From NCBI RefSeq assembly GCF_016888165.1, contig NZ_JACSWC010000249.1:1-34710 (forward strand): 34,710 bases of DNA, written 5' to 3'. A program made the translations under genes and the position numbers. A model generated the notes under the pieces. It had not been told where the DNA came from and ran no database searches. It saw nothing but the letters and a program-made list of their open reading frames with translations. Position 1 is the stretch's first letter, and each line of letters starts with the position of its first letter. The DNA is from Halomicronema sp. CCY15110 (GTDB lineage: Bacteria > Cyanobacteriota > Cyanobacteriia > Phormidesmidales > Phormidesmidaceae). This document shows, piece after piece, positions 24,081 to 33,100 of the stretch.

Positions 24081-24869
24081 TTAGAAGTCCCTTTGGTAGA
24101 GAAAAAGCCAAGCTGGCATCAGCATCTCCAACACCTCTGTGACCGATCGCTTTGCCCCTTGTCAAGGGAAGTCTTGACGACGGGCAAGAGCGGCTCCAAG
24201 ACGTCTCGCATCAGTCCGTACTATGGCTGACCGATCGTTTGCTGAGTGTCATCCGCAAAGCTCAGTATTTCCGAGGTTTGGCCCAAAGCCAGGGCTTGCT
24301 GCAAGCGCGACTGCGCCAGATAATTTCACAAAGAAGTGGCGTTTGACTGCTTCCTCGTTGCGTAGCTGAGCCGCTTCAAAGCCCGCCACCGGCCTGCAAA
24401 ATCTCAAGCGGCCATCGATAGCTTCAGGTATTGATCATCCGTCTGCTCTCCCAGGTGAGGACATCGGTGAGCAGAAATCGCGGCGGGTCGCTCAAGTCAG
24501 GCTGTTCGTGAACCATCACCAAAGTGGTGCGCGCCCATCCTGCTTGAGGCGCAACCCTTTGGTAAAAGTCCCGTAGGATTTGACCGTACCGTTGCGCCCC
24601 GGCAGGCTGTAAGGTCGAAAACTCTCTGGATGCTCTCGGCGTAACTCCATCGACAACTGCCCTACTGCCTGCCACTGCTGGCCCCAGAAAATCAGCCGAG
24701 TCTTCTCCAACTCACTCACCCAGCGATTGCCCTTTCCAGAAGTGGCGGCAACTGACTGGTCGCGGCGGACCCTGCCCCTCAGAGTGGAGCGGAGCATTCG
24801 TGTGAGCAATGCGCTCACAACGCATGAACGCCTCAATTCCGGGGCATTAGAGCCTCTTACACCTTTCAA
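24081..24869 (-). pseudogene. Decayed DDE transposase
   Basis: Fragments of one transposase in several frames on the minus strand: GKGNRWVSELEKTRLIFWGQ, LRREHPESFRPYSLPGRNG and TVKSYGTFTKGLRLKQDGR in one, QPDLSDPPRFLLTDVLTWES in another, AQLRNEEAVKRHF in a third, then LAQSRLQQALALGQTSE with FADDTQQTIGQ and VLEMLMPA at the end. This order matches transposases common in cyanobacteria that I would place near IS701/IS4; the family is tentative. The N-terminal part is missing and several frameshifts are present. Confidence 0.7.
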
Positions 24870-24942
24870 TCAGTGGCAGGCAATATTTGGCTATCATAGC
24901 CCGATCCCTGAGCGATCGCCGACAAGGAGAGCACTCACAGCC

Positions 24943-26184
24943 TTAATTGGCGTTGGGTTGAGCGGGGCGATAGGGCACCATGCCTTCACCGAGTCCGGCT
25001 TCAGCGGCTTCATCCGACTCCAAACCAAGTGCCAAGAGAGGATTGTTCAACACATCAGCCAGGTTCGTGACCGCGTAGGCAATCAACTCATTGGGGTTGA
25101 GCAAAATCCAGCCCTGAGCCGTCAGTTCACGGAGTTCGAAGTGCAGGTGAGGGCCAGTGGAATTCCCCGTACTGCCGACCAAGCCAACGACTTCGCCCTG
25201 TTGCACAGTTTCGCCGGGGCGCACCAAGATGCGAGAGAGGTGGGCGTAGCGAGTTTCCAGTGTGCCTTCGGCGTGGCGCAAGATCACGATCAGGCCATAG
25301 CCGCCCATATAGTCGGCAATGTGGACTTCGCCGTCTTGGGTCGCCACGACTGGGGTGCCTTCGGGAGCGCCCAAGTCAGTGCCAGTGTGGAAGCGGCGAT
25401 CGCCAAAAATCGGGTGAGTACGCCAGCCAAACAGGGACGTAATCGGTGATGGCATGGCGAGCGGAAACACAAATTCTTGAGTGCCGCGCCGCATCACGTT
25501 CAGAGAACGCAGCTTTTCATTGAAGTATTCGCGACTGATGACCGTGGTATTGCCGATGGTGACGCCATTGCCGCCGACGCTCACAGGGCCGACAGAAAAC
25601 TGAGCACCTTCATCATCCGTGGCGCTGCTGTAGGCGGGCGCGTTGTCGGCCTCAGCCCCTGTTCGGCAGTTACTAGAGGATACTGATTGCCCTTCTGACA
25701 GGCTCAACTGGCAGCCAGTCGCGCGATCGGAAAACAATAGAGACGGGGAGTTTGGCGAACTTGTGGCTCCCAAGCTGTAATCAGTGGTGTCAATCAGAGG
25801 ATTGTTGAGCAGCGTTTCGGCGTTGACCTCAACTGGGGGGACGCTGTCAGCCACAGAACCACCAGGTAACGGACTCGCGTCCGCTGGTGTGGAAGATTCA
25901 AACACCGGGGTGGCAAAGGGGGGATTGGAGCTGGGAGAAGGCGCTGAGCTGAGCTGCGGCTTCAACAAGGACTCGGCTGAGGTTGCCGCCGGCGACACGG
26001 GCGGTACAACTTCGACCGCAGTGGGCATCTCCAGCGGGCGCTCGGCCTCGGCGCGGACGGGCAGGCTGCCGAGCATAAGCGTTGCACTCATCGCCCCAAC
26101 ACTGCTCAACCATAGGAGCGCATTCCCAGATATCAGGGAATGCAGATGAGCTTTTGATCGGCGGGAGAGTTGCTCCAGCTGCAT
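24943..26184 (-). CDS. M23 family metallopeptidase (LytM domain), exported
   Basis: A 413-residue envelope protein. An N-terminal membrane/signal segment (ALLWLSSVGAMSATLMLGSL) ends near PVRAEA. A long Ser/Pro/Ala-rich low-complexity linker follows, then the LytM/M23 domain from about residue 240: SLFGWRTHPIFGDRRFHTGT, with zinc ligands in FHTGTDLG (near 263) and the HLHFEL pair near 345. All metal ligands appear present, so it should be an active peptidoglycan endopeptidase, or an activator of amidases. The ATG at 26184 (MQLEQLSRRS) follows GGAG at eight bases; the longer frame from a GTG at 26208 is less likely. It lies just after birA on the same strand (32 bases). Confidence 0.9.
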   Translation of the reverse strand: MQLEQLSRRSKAHLHSLISGNALLWLSSVGAMSATLMLGSLPVRAEAERPLEMPTAVEVVPPVSPAATSAESLLKPQLSSAPSPSSNPPFATPVFESSTPADASPLPGGSVADSVPPVEVNAETLLNNPLIDTTDYSLGATSSPNSPSLLFSDRATGCQLSLSEGQSVSSSNCRTGAEADNAPAYSSATDDEGAQFSVGPVSVGGNGVTIGNTTVISREYFNEKLRSLNVMRRGTQEFVFPLAMPSPITSLFGWRTHPIFGDRRFHTGTDLGAPEGTPVVATQDGEVHIADYMGGYGLIVILRHAEGTLETRYAHLSRILVRPGETVQQGEVVGLVGSTGNSTGPHLHFELRELTAQGWILLNPNELIAYAVTNLADVLNNPLLALGLESDEAAEAGLGEGMVPYRPAQPNAN

Positions 26185-26216
26185 ATTCGCTGCTCCGTCA
26201 GATACCACGATAGACC

Positions 26217-27053
26217 TCAGTAATTGTAGCCCAGGCTAATCTCACCTGGTTTTAAAGATCGGACGAATTTTTCATCCCCGTGCTGCATTCTAACCATCAA
26301 GTCCCCCTGTAGGGAGACGCCTGCTACCCGAGCAATGTGCCCATCTACTGTAACGGTTTTTCCTTGGTGGGCCAGTTTTTGGGTATACGCGTTTACGAAA
26401 GCGGCATTGCCCTGCTGCTGCCAGTAATATACCCCCTGCATGATGCCTCGAAGGGCGATCGCGGCCAACTCTTCCAGCGTGTTTAAGGTCGGCGTTAGTG
26501 ACGTTGGTCCCCACTCGCGCAGAGAGACGGCGTTCGGGGGCAGGGGGTTATCCCAGTTGAGGCCCACGCCGATGACCACCTGCTGCAATTGCGGGGCCTT
26601 CCCTGCCGTGGAGGAGTTTGCTAGCCGACTCTCGGTTAAAATGCCGCCTACTTTTCGCCCCTGGCTAACGAGATCATTGGGCCATTTAATTTGAATGGGC
26701 AGACCCAAATTCCCCAAACTGGTGGCAATCCCCCAGGCGCTAGTCAAGGTCAGTAAGGAACTTTCGGAGAGCGGCAACTCCGGTTCCAGCACCAGAGAAA
26801 GGTACAGTCCCCCGGGTGGTGACACCCAGGTGCGGCCCCACTGTCCCCGTCCGGCAGTTTGCGCAGCGGCGATGACGACGGTACCCGCGCCACGACCCTG
26901 GTCGATGAGCTGCCAGGCGGTTTCATTGGTCGAGGGCAGTTGTTCGTAAAGGTGGAGTTGGAAATCAGGCCGCAAGGGGGCGACTTCAGCCAGTAGCCCC
27001 AACTCGGCGGGGGAGCGAGCGAGCGCCCTGGTTAAGCGTTGAGCATCGAGCAT
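26217..27053 (-). CDS. birA: Biotin-[acetyl-CoA-carboxylase] ligase BirA
   Basis: Attaches biotin to the carboxyl carrier protein of acetyl-CoA carboxylase via biotinyl-AMP. The biotin/ATP-binding loop GRGQWGRTWVSPPGGLYLSL and the KWPNDLV motif are clear; IKWPNDLVSQGRKVGGIL shows the catalytic Lys. The C-terminal SH3-like domain is present (VAGVSLQGDLMVRM). There is no N-terminal helix-turn-helix, so this is a group I ligase and not a repressor. The 278-residue length is normal. No clear ribosome binding site precedes the ATG at 27053. Confidence 0.94.
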   Translation of the reverse strand: MLDAQRLTRALARSPAELGLLAEVAPLRPDFQLHLYEQLPSTNETAWQLIDQGRGAGTVVIAAAQTAGRGQWGRTWVSPPGGLYLSLVLEPELPLSESSLLTLTSAWGIATSLGNLGLPIQIKWPNDLVSQGRKVGGILTESRLANSSTAGKAPQLQQVVIGVGLNWDNPLPPNAVSLREWGPTSLTPTLNTLEELAAIALRGIMQGVYYWQQQGNAAFVNAYTQKLAHQGKTVTVDGHIARVAGVSLQGDLMVRMQHGDEKFVRSLKPGEISLGYNY

Positions 27054-27415
27054 ACTTTAGAGAGAGAGTGGGGAAATCGGAGGCATTATTAAGTCCTGAT
27101 GTTAGGGAAGCAAGGGAGCGAGGGGGACAAGGGAGCGAGGGGGACAAGGGAGTGGGGGAGCGAGCGGGCCGGATCGGGTGCGTGATTTTCTCAACTTTGT
27201 GCTGGCGTGCTGTTCTCACTAAAGTGGCGGAACATGCAGCAAAATAAATTCGCCGCAATTATAAAGCAGTGGTAGTAGTCTATCGAGGACAGCGGGGAGC
27301 GCCGCGATCGCCCTGTTACGCTAAACGGGGTAAGGTGCGAGCTAGGGCGGATGATGTTCGCGGGTGGCGCTCAGTTCCTGGTTACCGATGCAGTGCAAAT
27401 GAGGATGAGGGGTAT
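27054..27415. other. Divergent birA/speA intergenic region
   Basis: About 360 bases holding the G-rich tandem repeat at 27114-27163 and, further on, the speA leader. The speA frame is open back to 27269 but that part does not match the family, so I treat it as leader. Confidence 0.5.
27114..27163. repeat. G-rich tandem repeat, 17-base unit
   Basis: GGGAGCGAGGGGGACAA at 27114 is repeated exactly at 27131 and then as a degraded GGGAGTGGGGGAGCGA at 27148. It lies between divergent birA and speA. Short G-rich arrays of this kind are common intergenic repeats in cyanobacteria. Confidence 0.85.
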
Positions 27416-29401
27416 ATGTCAACGACTCGGCAATCTAGCGAAGAAATGCTGCAAGCGCTGCGATCGCAGGTAAATGCAGAGCCCCACCAGAATGGTCAGT
27501 CGCGGGCTCCGTGGACGATTGAAGACAGCGAGGAGCTGTACCGCATTCATGGCTGGGGCGATCCTTACTTTTCTATTAACGCGGCGGGGCACGTGATGGT
27601 CGCTCCTCGGGGCGATCGCGGCGGCTCTCTGGATCTCTATGACTTAGTGACAGCTCTCAAACAGCGGAATCTCGGCCTGCCCATCCTGATTCGCTTTTCC
27701 GACATTTTGGAAGACCGCATCGAACGGTTGAATGCCTGTTTTGCCAAAGCGATCGCCCGCTACCGCTACAGCGGCGTTTATCGCGGCGTCTTTCCGGTGA
27801 AATGCAACCAGCAGCGGCACCTGATCGAAGATTTGGTGCGGTTTGGTCAGCCCCATCGCTTCGGGCTGGAAGCCGGGTCAAAGCCAGAACTGTTGATCGC
27901 CCTGGCGACCCTCGACAATCCCGGCTCCTTGCTGATCTGCAACGGCTATAAGGATCTGGAATATGTGGAAACGGCGATGCTCGGCCAGCGGCTCGGCCAC
28001 ACCCCAATCATTGTCTTGGAGCAATTGGACGAAGTGCCCCTAGTGATTGAAGCCAGTCGGCGGCTGAATATTCGCCCCATTCTGGGGGTGCGGGCCAAGC
28101 TCAGCAGCAAAGGCATTGGTCGCTGGGGGGGGTCAGCGGGCGATCGCGCCAAGTTTGGCCTCGCCATTCCCGAAGTGCTCAGCGCGGTGGAACAGCTTAA
28201 GGCTGCCGGTATGCTGGACTGCCTGCAACTGCTGCATTTCCACATCGGCTCGCAAATCTCTGCCATTAGCGTCATCAAAGATGCCCTGCGGGAAGCCTGC
28301 CAAATTTATGTAGAGCTGTCGGAGTTGGGAGCCCAGATGGGCTATCTCGATGTCGGGGGCGGCTTGGGCGTGGACTATGACGGTTCCAAGACCAACTTTT
28401 CCGCGTCGAAAAACTACAGCATTCAAAACTACGCCAACGATGTGGTGGCGGAAGTGCAGGAAGCCTGCTCCGCTCGTAATCTGCCGGTACCGACGCTGAT
28501 TAGCGAAAGTGGGCGGGCGATCGCCTCTCATCAATCCGTGTTGGTGTTTGACGTACTGGGTACGAGCGATCGGCCCGGCATAGAAGCGATCGATCCCCCC
28601 GCTGCCGACGACCATGCCCTGCTACGGGAACTGTACGACACCTACGCCCATGTCACCATCAAAAACTATCAAGAGGCATACCACGACGCCGTTCAGTTCA
28701 AAGACGAGGCCATCAGCCTGTTTAACTTTGGCTACCTCAGCCTGACCGAACGGGCCAAGGTGGAGCGGCTCTACTGGGCCTGCTGCCGCCGCATTTTGGA
28801 ACTGGTGCGCCATGAAGACTATGTGCCCGACGATTTAGAAGAGCTGGAAAAGAATCTGGCGTCGATTTACTACATTAATTTGTCAGTGTTTCAGTCGATG
28901 CCGGATGCGTGGGCGATCGATCAGCTCTTCCCGATCATGCCCATCCACCGACTGGACGAAGAACCGACCAACCGGGCCACCTTGGCCGACCTGACCTGCG
29001 ACAGCGATGGCAAAATCGAGAAGTTCATCGACCTGCGGGATGTGAAGTCGGTGCTGGAACTGCACCCCATTCAAGAGCACCAGCCTTACTATCTGGGGCT
29101 CTTTCTCGGCGGAGCCTATCAGGAAATTATGGGCAACCTGCACAACTTGTTTGGCGACACCAACACCGTCCACATTCACATGACGCCCAAGGGCTACCAC
29201 ATTGAGCACGTGGTGAAAGGCGACACCATGACGGAAGTCTTGAGCTATGTGCAGTACGACTCCGACGACCTGATCGAAAACATTCGCCGGCGATCGGAAC
29301 ACGCGTTGCAAGATGGCAAGATCACCATTCAAGAGGCACAACTGCTGCTCCAGCACTATGAACACAGCCTCAACCATTACACCTATCTGTCTACGGACTA
29401 A
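27416..29401 (+). CDS. speA: Biosynthetic arginine decarboxylase SpeA
   Basis: The PLP-dependent enzyme that converts arginine to agmatine, the first step of putrescine/spermidine synthesis. The 661-residue protein has the family's long two-part layout: WTIEDSEELYRIHGWGDPYF at the start, the PLP lysine in GVFPVKCNQQ near residue 128, HFHIGSQIS, and YLDVGGGLGVDYDG in the barrel, and the C-terminal beta region with GAYQEIMGNLHNLFGDTN. The ATG at 27416 (MSTTRQSSEE) is preferred because it follows GAGG and because sequence upstream of it shows no family likeness. Confidence 0.96.
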   Translation: MSTTRQSSEEMLQALRSQVNAEPHQNGQSRAPWTIEDSEELYRIHGWGDPYFSINAAGHVMVAPRGDRGGSLDLYDLVTALKQRNLGLPILIRFSDILEDRIERLNACFAKAIARYRYSGVYRGVFPVKCNQQRHLIEDLVRFGQPHRFGLEAGSKPELLIALATLDNPGSLLICNGYKDLEYVETAMLGQRLGHTPIIVLEQLDEVPLVIEASRRLNIRPILGVRAKLSSKGIGRWGGSAGDRAKFGLAIPEVLSAVEQLKAAGMLDCLQLLHFHIGSQISAISVIKDALREACQIYVELSELGAQMGYLDVGGGLGVDYDGSKTNFSASKNYSIQNYANDVVAEVQEACSARNLPVPTLISESGRAIASHQSVLVFDVLGTSDRPGIEAIDPPAADDHALLRELYDTYAHVTIKNYQEAYHDAVQFKDEAISLFNFGYLSLTERAKVERLYWACCRRILELVRHEDYVPDDLEELEKNLASIYYINLSVFQSMPDAWAIDQLFPIMPIHRLDEEPTNRATLADLTCDSDGKIEKFIDLRDVKSVLELHPIQEHQPYYLGLFLGGAYQEIMGNLHNLFGDTNTVHIHMTPKGYHIEHVVKGDTMTEVLSYVQYDSDDLIENIRRRSEHALQDGKITIQEAQLLLQHYEHSLNHYTYLSTD

Positions 29402-29410
29402 ATGTTCCAG

Positions 29411-29422
29411 AAAACGCGTTTT
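29411..29422. promoter_or_regulatory. Palindrome AAAACGCGTTTT upstream of the vapBC-type operon
   Basis: A perfect 12-base palindrome 10 bases after the speA stop and 32-43 bases ahead of the antitoxin gene. Toxin-antitoxin complexes usually bind such a site to repress their own operon; that use here is inferred from position only. Confidence 0.35.
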
Positions 29423-29454
29423 ACAATGAATTCAACAGCGTTATGGAGCAGCGG

Positions 29455-29694
29455 ATGTTGGAAACTGAGATTCTTCAAAAGATGCAAAGTGCTTCTATCG
29501 AAGAGCGCATTCGCGTCATCGAACTGCTACTGCAATCTTTAAAGCAAGAACTGGTGCAAAATCCGGAATTGCCCGCTGCCCCAACTGAGCAGCCCAGCCG
29601 TGCACCCTTTGGCTATATGAAAAATACTGGTTCTATCAAAGGAGATATTGTGTCGCCTGTGGTTCCTGAAAGTGAGTGGGAAGTTTTGCAGTGA
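29455..29694 (+). CDS. Antitoxin-like protein of a VapBC-type pair
   Basis: A 79-residue protein starting MLETEILQKMQSASIEERIR: an N-terminal helical region (IRVIELLLQSLKQEL) and a C-terminal tail (FGYMKNTGSIKGDIVSP, ending SEWEVLQ) of the kind found in DUF2281-like antitoxins paired with PIN toxins, where the tail wraps the toxin. The frame can also start at 29443, but GGAG lies six bases before the ATG at 29455. Its stop overlaps the toxin start as GTGA, so the pair is translationally coupled. Confidence 0.75.
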   Translation: MLETEILQKMQSASIEERIRVIELLLQSLKQELVQNPELPAAPTEQPSRAPFGYMKNTGSIKGDIVSPVVPESEWEVLQ

Positions 29695-30080
29695 AGCTGC
29701 TCCTTGATACCCATATCTGGCTCTGGTATGCCTTTGAAGATACTCGGCTGTCAGATGATCTACGCGGGGTAATCGGACAAGACACCACCGAGGTCTGGAT
29801 CAGCCCGATCAGCGCGTGGGAAGTTATGCTGTTGGTCGAAAAGGGTAAAGTCATTGTTGAAGCAGAACCGACCGAGTGGATTCGCGACTCCTTAACAGCG
29901 CTGAAACCTATAGACGCTGCTGTAACTCGCGAGATCGCTATCTTGAGCCGTCAGATCAAGCTACCCCATCAAGATCCCGCCGATCGCTTCATCGCGGCAA
30001 CAGCTCTGCACTACGGTCTACAGCTCGCCACCGTAGACCAGAATTTAGTCAGCGCTGAATGGCTACCAACAATCAGTTGA
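29691..30080 (+). CDS. PIN domain toxin, VapC-like ribonuclease
   Basis: A 129-residue PIN-domain protein. The first acidic residue is in LLLDTHIWLWY (D at residue 5 or 6 of the domain), followed by ISPISAWEVMLLVEKGK with the conserved Glu, and DPADRFIAATALHYGLQLATVD with the remaining Asp cluster. VapC toxins cleave tRNA or rRNA when free of antitoxin. GTG at 29691 is the start, giving MKLLLDTHIW; upstream in-frame codons do not match. The operon stops 28 bases before the convergent HEAT-NTPase gene. Confidence 0.88.
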   Translation: MKLLLDTHIWLWYAFEDTRLSDDLRGVIGQDTTEVWISPISAWEVMLLVEKGKVIVEAEPTEWIRDSLTALKPIDAAVTREIAILSRQIKLPHQDPADRFIAATALHYGLQLATVDQNLVSAEWLPTIS

Positions 30081-30108
30081 GAGCGCTGGTATTCACATTC
30101 AGTTTGAC

Positions 30109-33100
30109 CTACGCCGCTTCGCTCACTCGGCGCGATCGCAATAGCTGCACAAAGTCATCGCTGACGGTGTGGTCGCGAGTGTCGGCGGCGTAGTCAATGA
30201 GCTCTTCGCGCAGGGCTAAGGCATCTGCGATCGGCATCAGTTTGGCGAGCAGAAAATAGACGCCGCGAAAGCGAGGGTCGCTCATGTGCTGTTGGGGGCG
30301 ATCGTTGTTTTTGCCCAAAAAGGTCTGCACGATAAAGAACTCCATCACCTTGTCATGGCGAAAGTTCCACTCTTTGGTGGGCTGGCCTTCGTTATCGATG
30401 CCCTGGCGTCGGGTCACCATCTTGTGGCGTTCCATACACTGCAGTTCTTCAAAGAATTCAGCTTCGGGAATGGCGGTGTGATCCTGCAGGCGCATGTCAT
30501 AAACCTGCTGGGAAAAGGCAGCGAGGGGAAACTCACGCAGATGCAATTGCTGGTAGTCAGCGGCCATGAGCTTGTATTGCTGCTGCTGGAGTTGAAATAA
30601 ATTAGGCGGCTCTTTGTTGGCGATCATCTGCGCCACAAGGCTGAGATCCATAGGGTTGGAAAGAATGCGCCGCGCCGCCGTCAGTTCTTCGGCGGGTTGA
30701 TTGGGGTGAAGGGCTGCTTCTAGGGCGGACTGGCAGGCGGCAATGTAGGCGTCGCCTTGGATGGGCGCATCAGCTGAGAGGGTCGGCTCCCGTGAAACCA
30801 GAAAGGCTTGAATTTTGTCGCGCCTCAACGGGTTGAGTTTGTAGGTGGTGGCGGTCGCCGGGGGCCGCCACTCCAGGGGCTGAGTGGTCATGATGATGTT
30901 GCCCTTAAAGTAGCGCTCGACAAATTCGGTAATTTTGGCGCGAGTGTCGGCGGTGACTTCGTTGAGGCCATCGATGCAAATATCAATCGCGCCGCTGTAG
31001 ATCAAATCCCGCAGAAAGTGCGGATCCTTCGCCAGTCCATGTAGCTTGACTTGAATCGCTTCACTGACGCCATCGGCACAGCGATCGGCCGGTAAGAAGA
31101 CCATCGTGCGCGGCGGACGGGTGATGTACTTAATCACCTCAAAGCGGCTCCGGCCTTGACGTCTCTGCAAGGTTCTTTGGATCAGGTGACGCAGAAACAT
31201 GGTCTTGCCCAAGCCAGACTCGCCCTCTAGAATCACTTGGCCTTTGATGGCGGGAATTGCCTGTTGTAAGGGCTGTTGCTCTCCAGTGGCCTTGGTCTCA
31301 ACAGTGGAATCAGGGAAGTAGGCGGCTGGGGTAAAGCCTGCCAACCCGGCATCAGCGAGTAAGGAATCTTGAAAGGGGGCGAACAGGCGGGCCCGCAAGA
31401 ACGGAACCCAGGTGAGGGCAAAGCCGACATACCCAGCGCCAAAAATGCGCCGCATCCAGGGATTCCAAAAGAAGATGGCCTGCACCTGGGGGGAGCGGGG
31501 GTAGATAAAGACTAAAGCCAGCCAAAAGAGGGCGTGAGCCATCCACACATTGCGACCAATCCAAATACCCCGCCACCACTCTAAAGTAGCGATTTCGCTG
31601 GAAACCGCAGCCGCCTGGGTAGATCCCATCGCCTTTAGGTTTTGATGATGCTGTCGAAGTAAAGGCAAATCATCAGGTGTCCAAGTTGTTGCCTCAACAA
31701 TGCTGGCAATCTGCCGAGGCCACTCGTCATCTAGTTTAGTCAAGCTATTGATTTCATCTGTCCATGCTTCAGCAAAAACACGTAAAATCTCTCTGGCTTC
31801 TCGGTGAGTTAGTTGAGTCGCGTCAGGTAAAAATTCTTCATCACGTAACCCCAGCCACCGAATCAAGGTCATCGCATCAGCCTCTCCATCACTTAGGTAG
31901 TAAGCCATAAAGCGAAAATAGTCCGCTTCAAAGGTATTTAAGCTGACGGCATTGAGGAGATGTAATCGTGTTTCATTGCTTGCAGGGCCAAGCTGGCTAA
32001 GAGCATTGGCTGCCACTACAGATACAGTTTCATCAGCTTCGAACCTACTGCGCATCTGCCATTGCTCAGAGAGAATCCGATTCAGTTGTGAAGTTGCGCT
32101 CTTGGCTACGTCAGGCTTGATTCGATAGAGTGCTTGAGTTGCGCGATAGCGCAAACGGTGGTCAGCACGAGTATCGACGATAATTTCTCCTAACTGTTGA
32201 ACTTGCTCTGGAGTGGCTTCGCCAATGCTGCCAAACGCATGAGTAGCTGCAATACGTACATGACCATCAATATCAGGATTGGCAATTAACGCAAATAATT
32301 TTGCCCCCTCAGTGGATGCAGCCGGCCCCATCGAGCCTAAAGCCCTTGAGGCTTCGAAACTCACCTGCGGATCGATATCGGGATTGGCTACCAGGTCAAA
32401 CAATTCAGCAGCTTGCTCGATCCCAGACTCACCCATTTTGTGAAAGAGCCAGGTAAGGCTATAGCGAAAATATTCATCTTCATTCAGGTTGGCAATCAAT
32501 TCAACAATTTGAGCAGCATAGTCTGCGACTACTTCGTCCATCTCTGCCAAGGCTTTCACGGCGGCAGAGCGCACATCATCGTCTTGACTAGGGTCTGCGA
32601 TCAGTGCAAACAGTCGAGGAGCCTGATCAGCAGCAGGATTGCCTATCTCACTCAAAGCAAAAGCAGCACCGCTTCGAACGTTCTGTTCATCGGAATTGGC
32701 AATCAGCTCTGTGAGTTGAGGGGCATAATCGACCACTGCTTCACCCATATTCCCGATTGTGGCTGTAGCCGCCCAACGAAGTTCCTTATCTTCATCGCGA
32801 TTAGTAATCAACTTCATGATTTCCGGAGCATAGTCAATGGCTGCCGCTTCAAAAGTTCCGAGTGCAGACAGTGCTGCACGTCGGACGTCTATATCAATGT
32901 CAGGGTTAACAATCAGGTCTATAAGTTGGGAAGCCTGATCGATACTGGGAGTCTCCATAGTCCTTAGGGCACTAATCGCCGCCCAACGAACATTGTCATC
33001 TGTATCAGGATTTATAATTAGCTCAAAAATCTGAGGTACTTGCTCAGTCGCGGCATCTCCCATCCGTCCAAAAGCGCTGCCCGCAGCGGAACGAACATTT

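Noticed and set aside
24727-25449. 240-codon plus-strand frame opposite the M23 peptidase gene
   Set aside because: It is antisense to a well-supported LytM domain with all zinc ligands and has no family resemblance.
27114-27163. Possible CRISPR array
   Set aside because: Units are directly abutted with no unique spacers, are only 17 bases long and there are no cas genes.
28883-29377. 164-codon minus-strand frame inside speA
   Set aside because: Antisense shadow of a conserved enzyme gene; no ribosome binding site or homology seen.
32413-32967. 184-codon plus-strand frame inside the HEAT-NTPase gene
   Set aside because: It lies antisense to the HEAT repeats, whose regular composition keeps the opposite frame open. 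The minus strand carries the clear protein.
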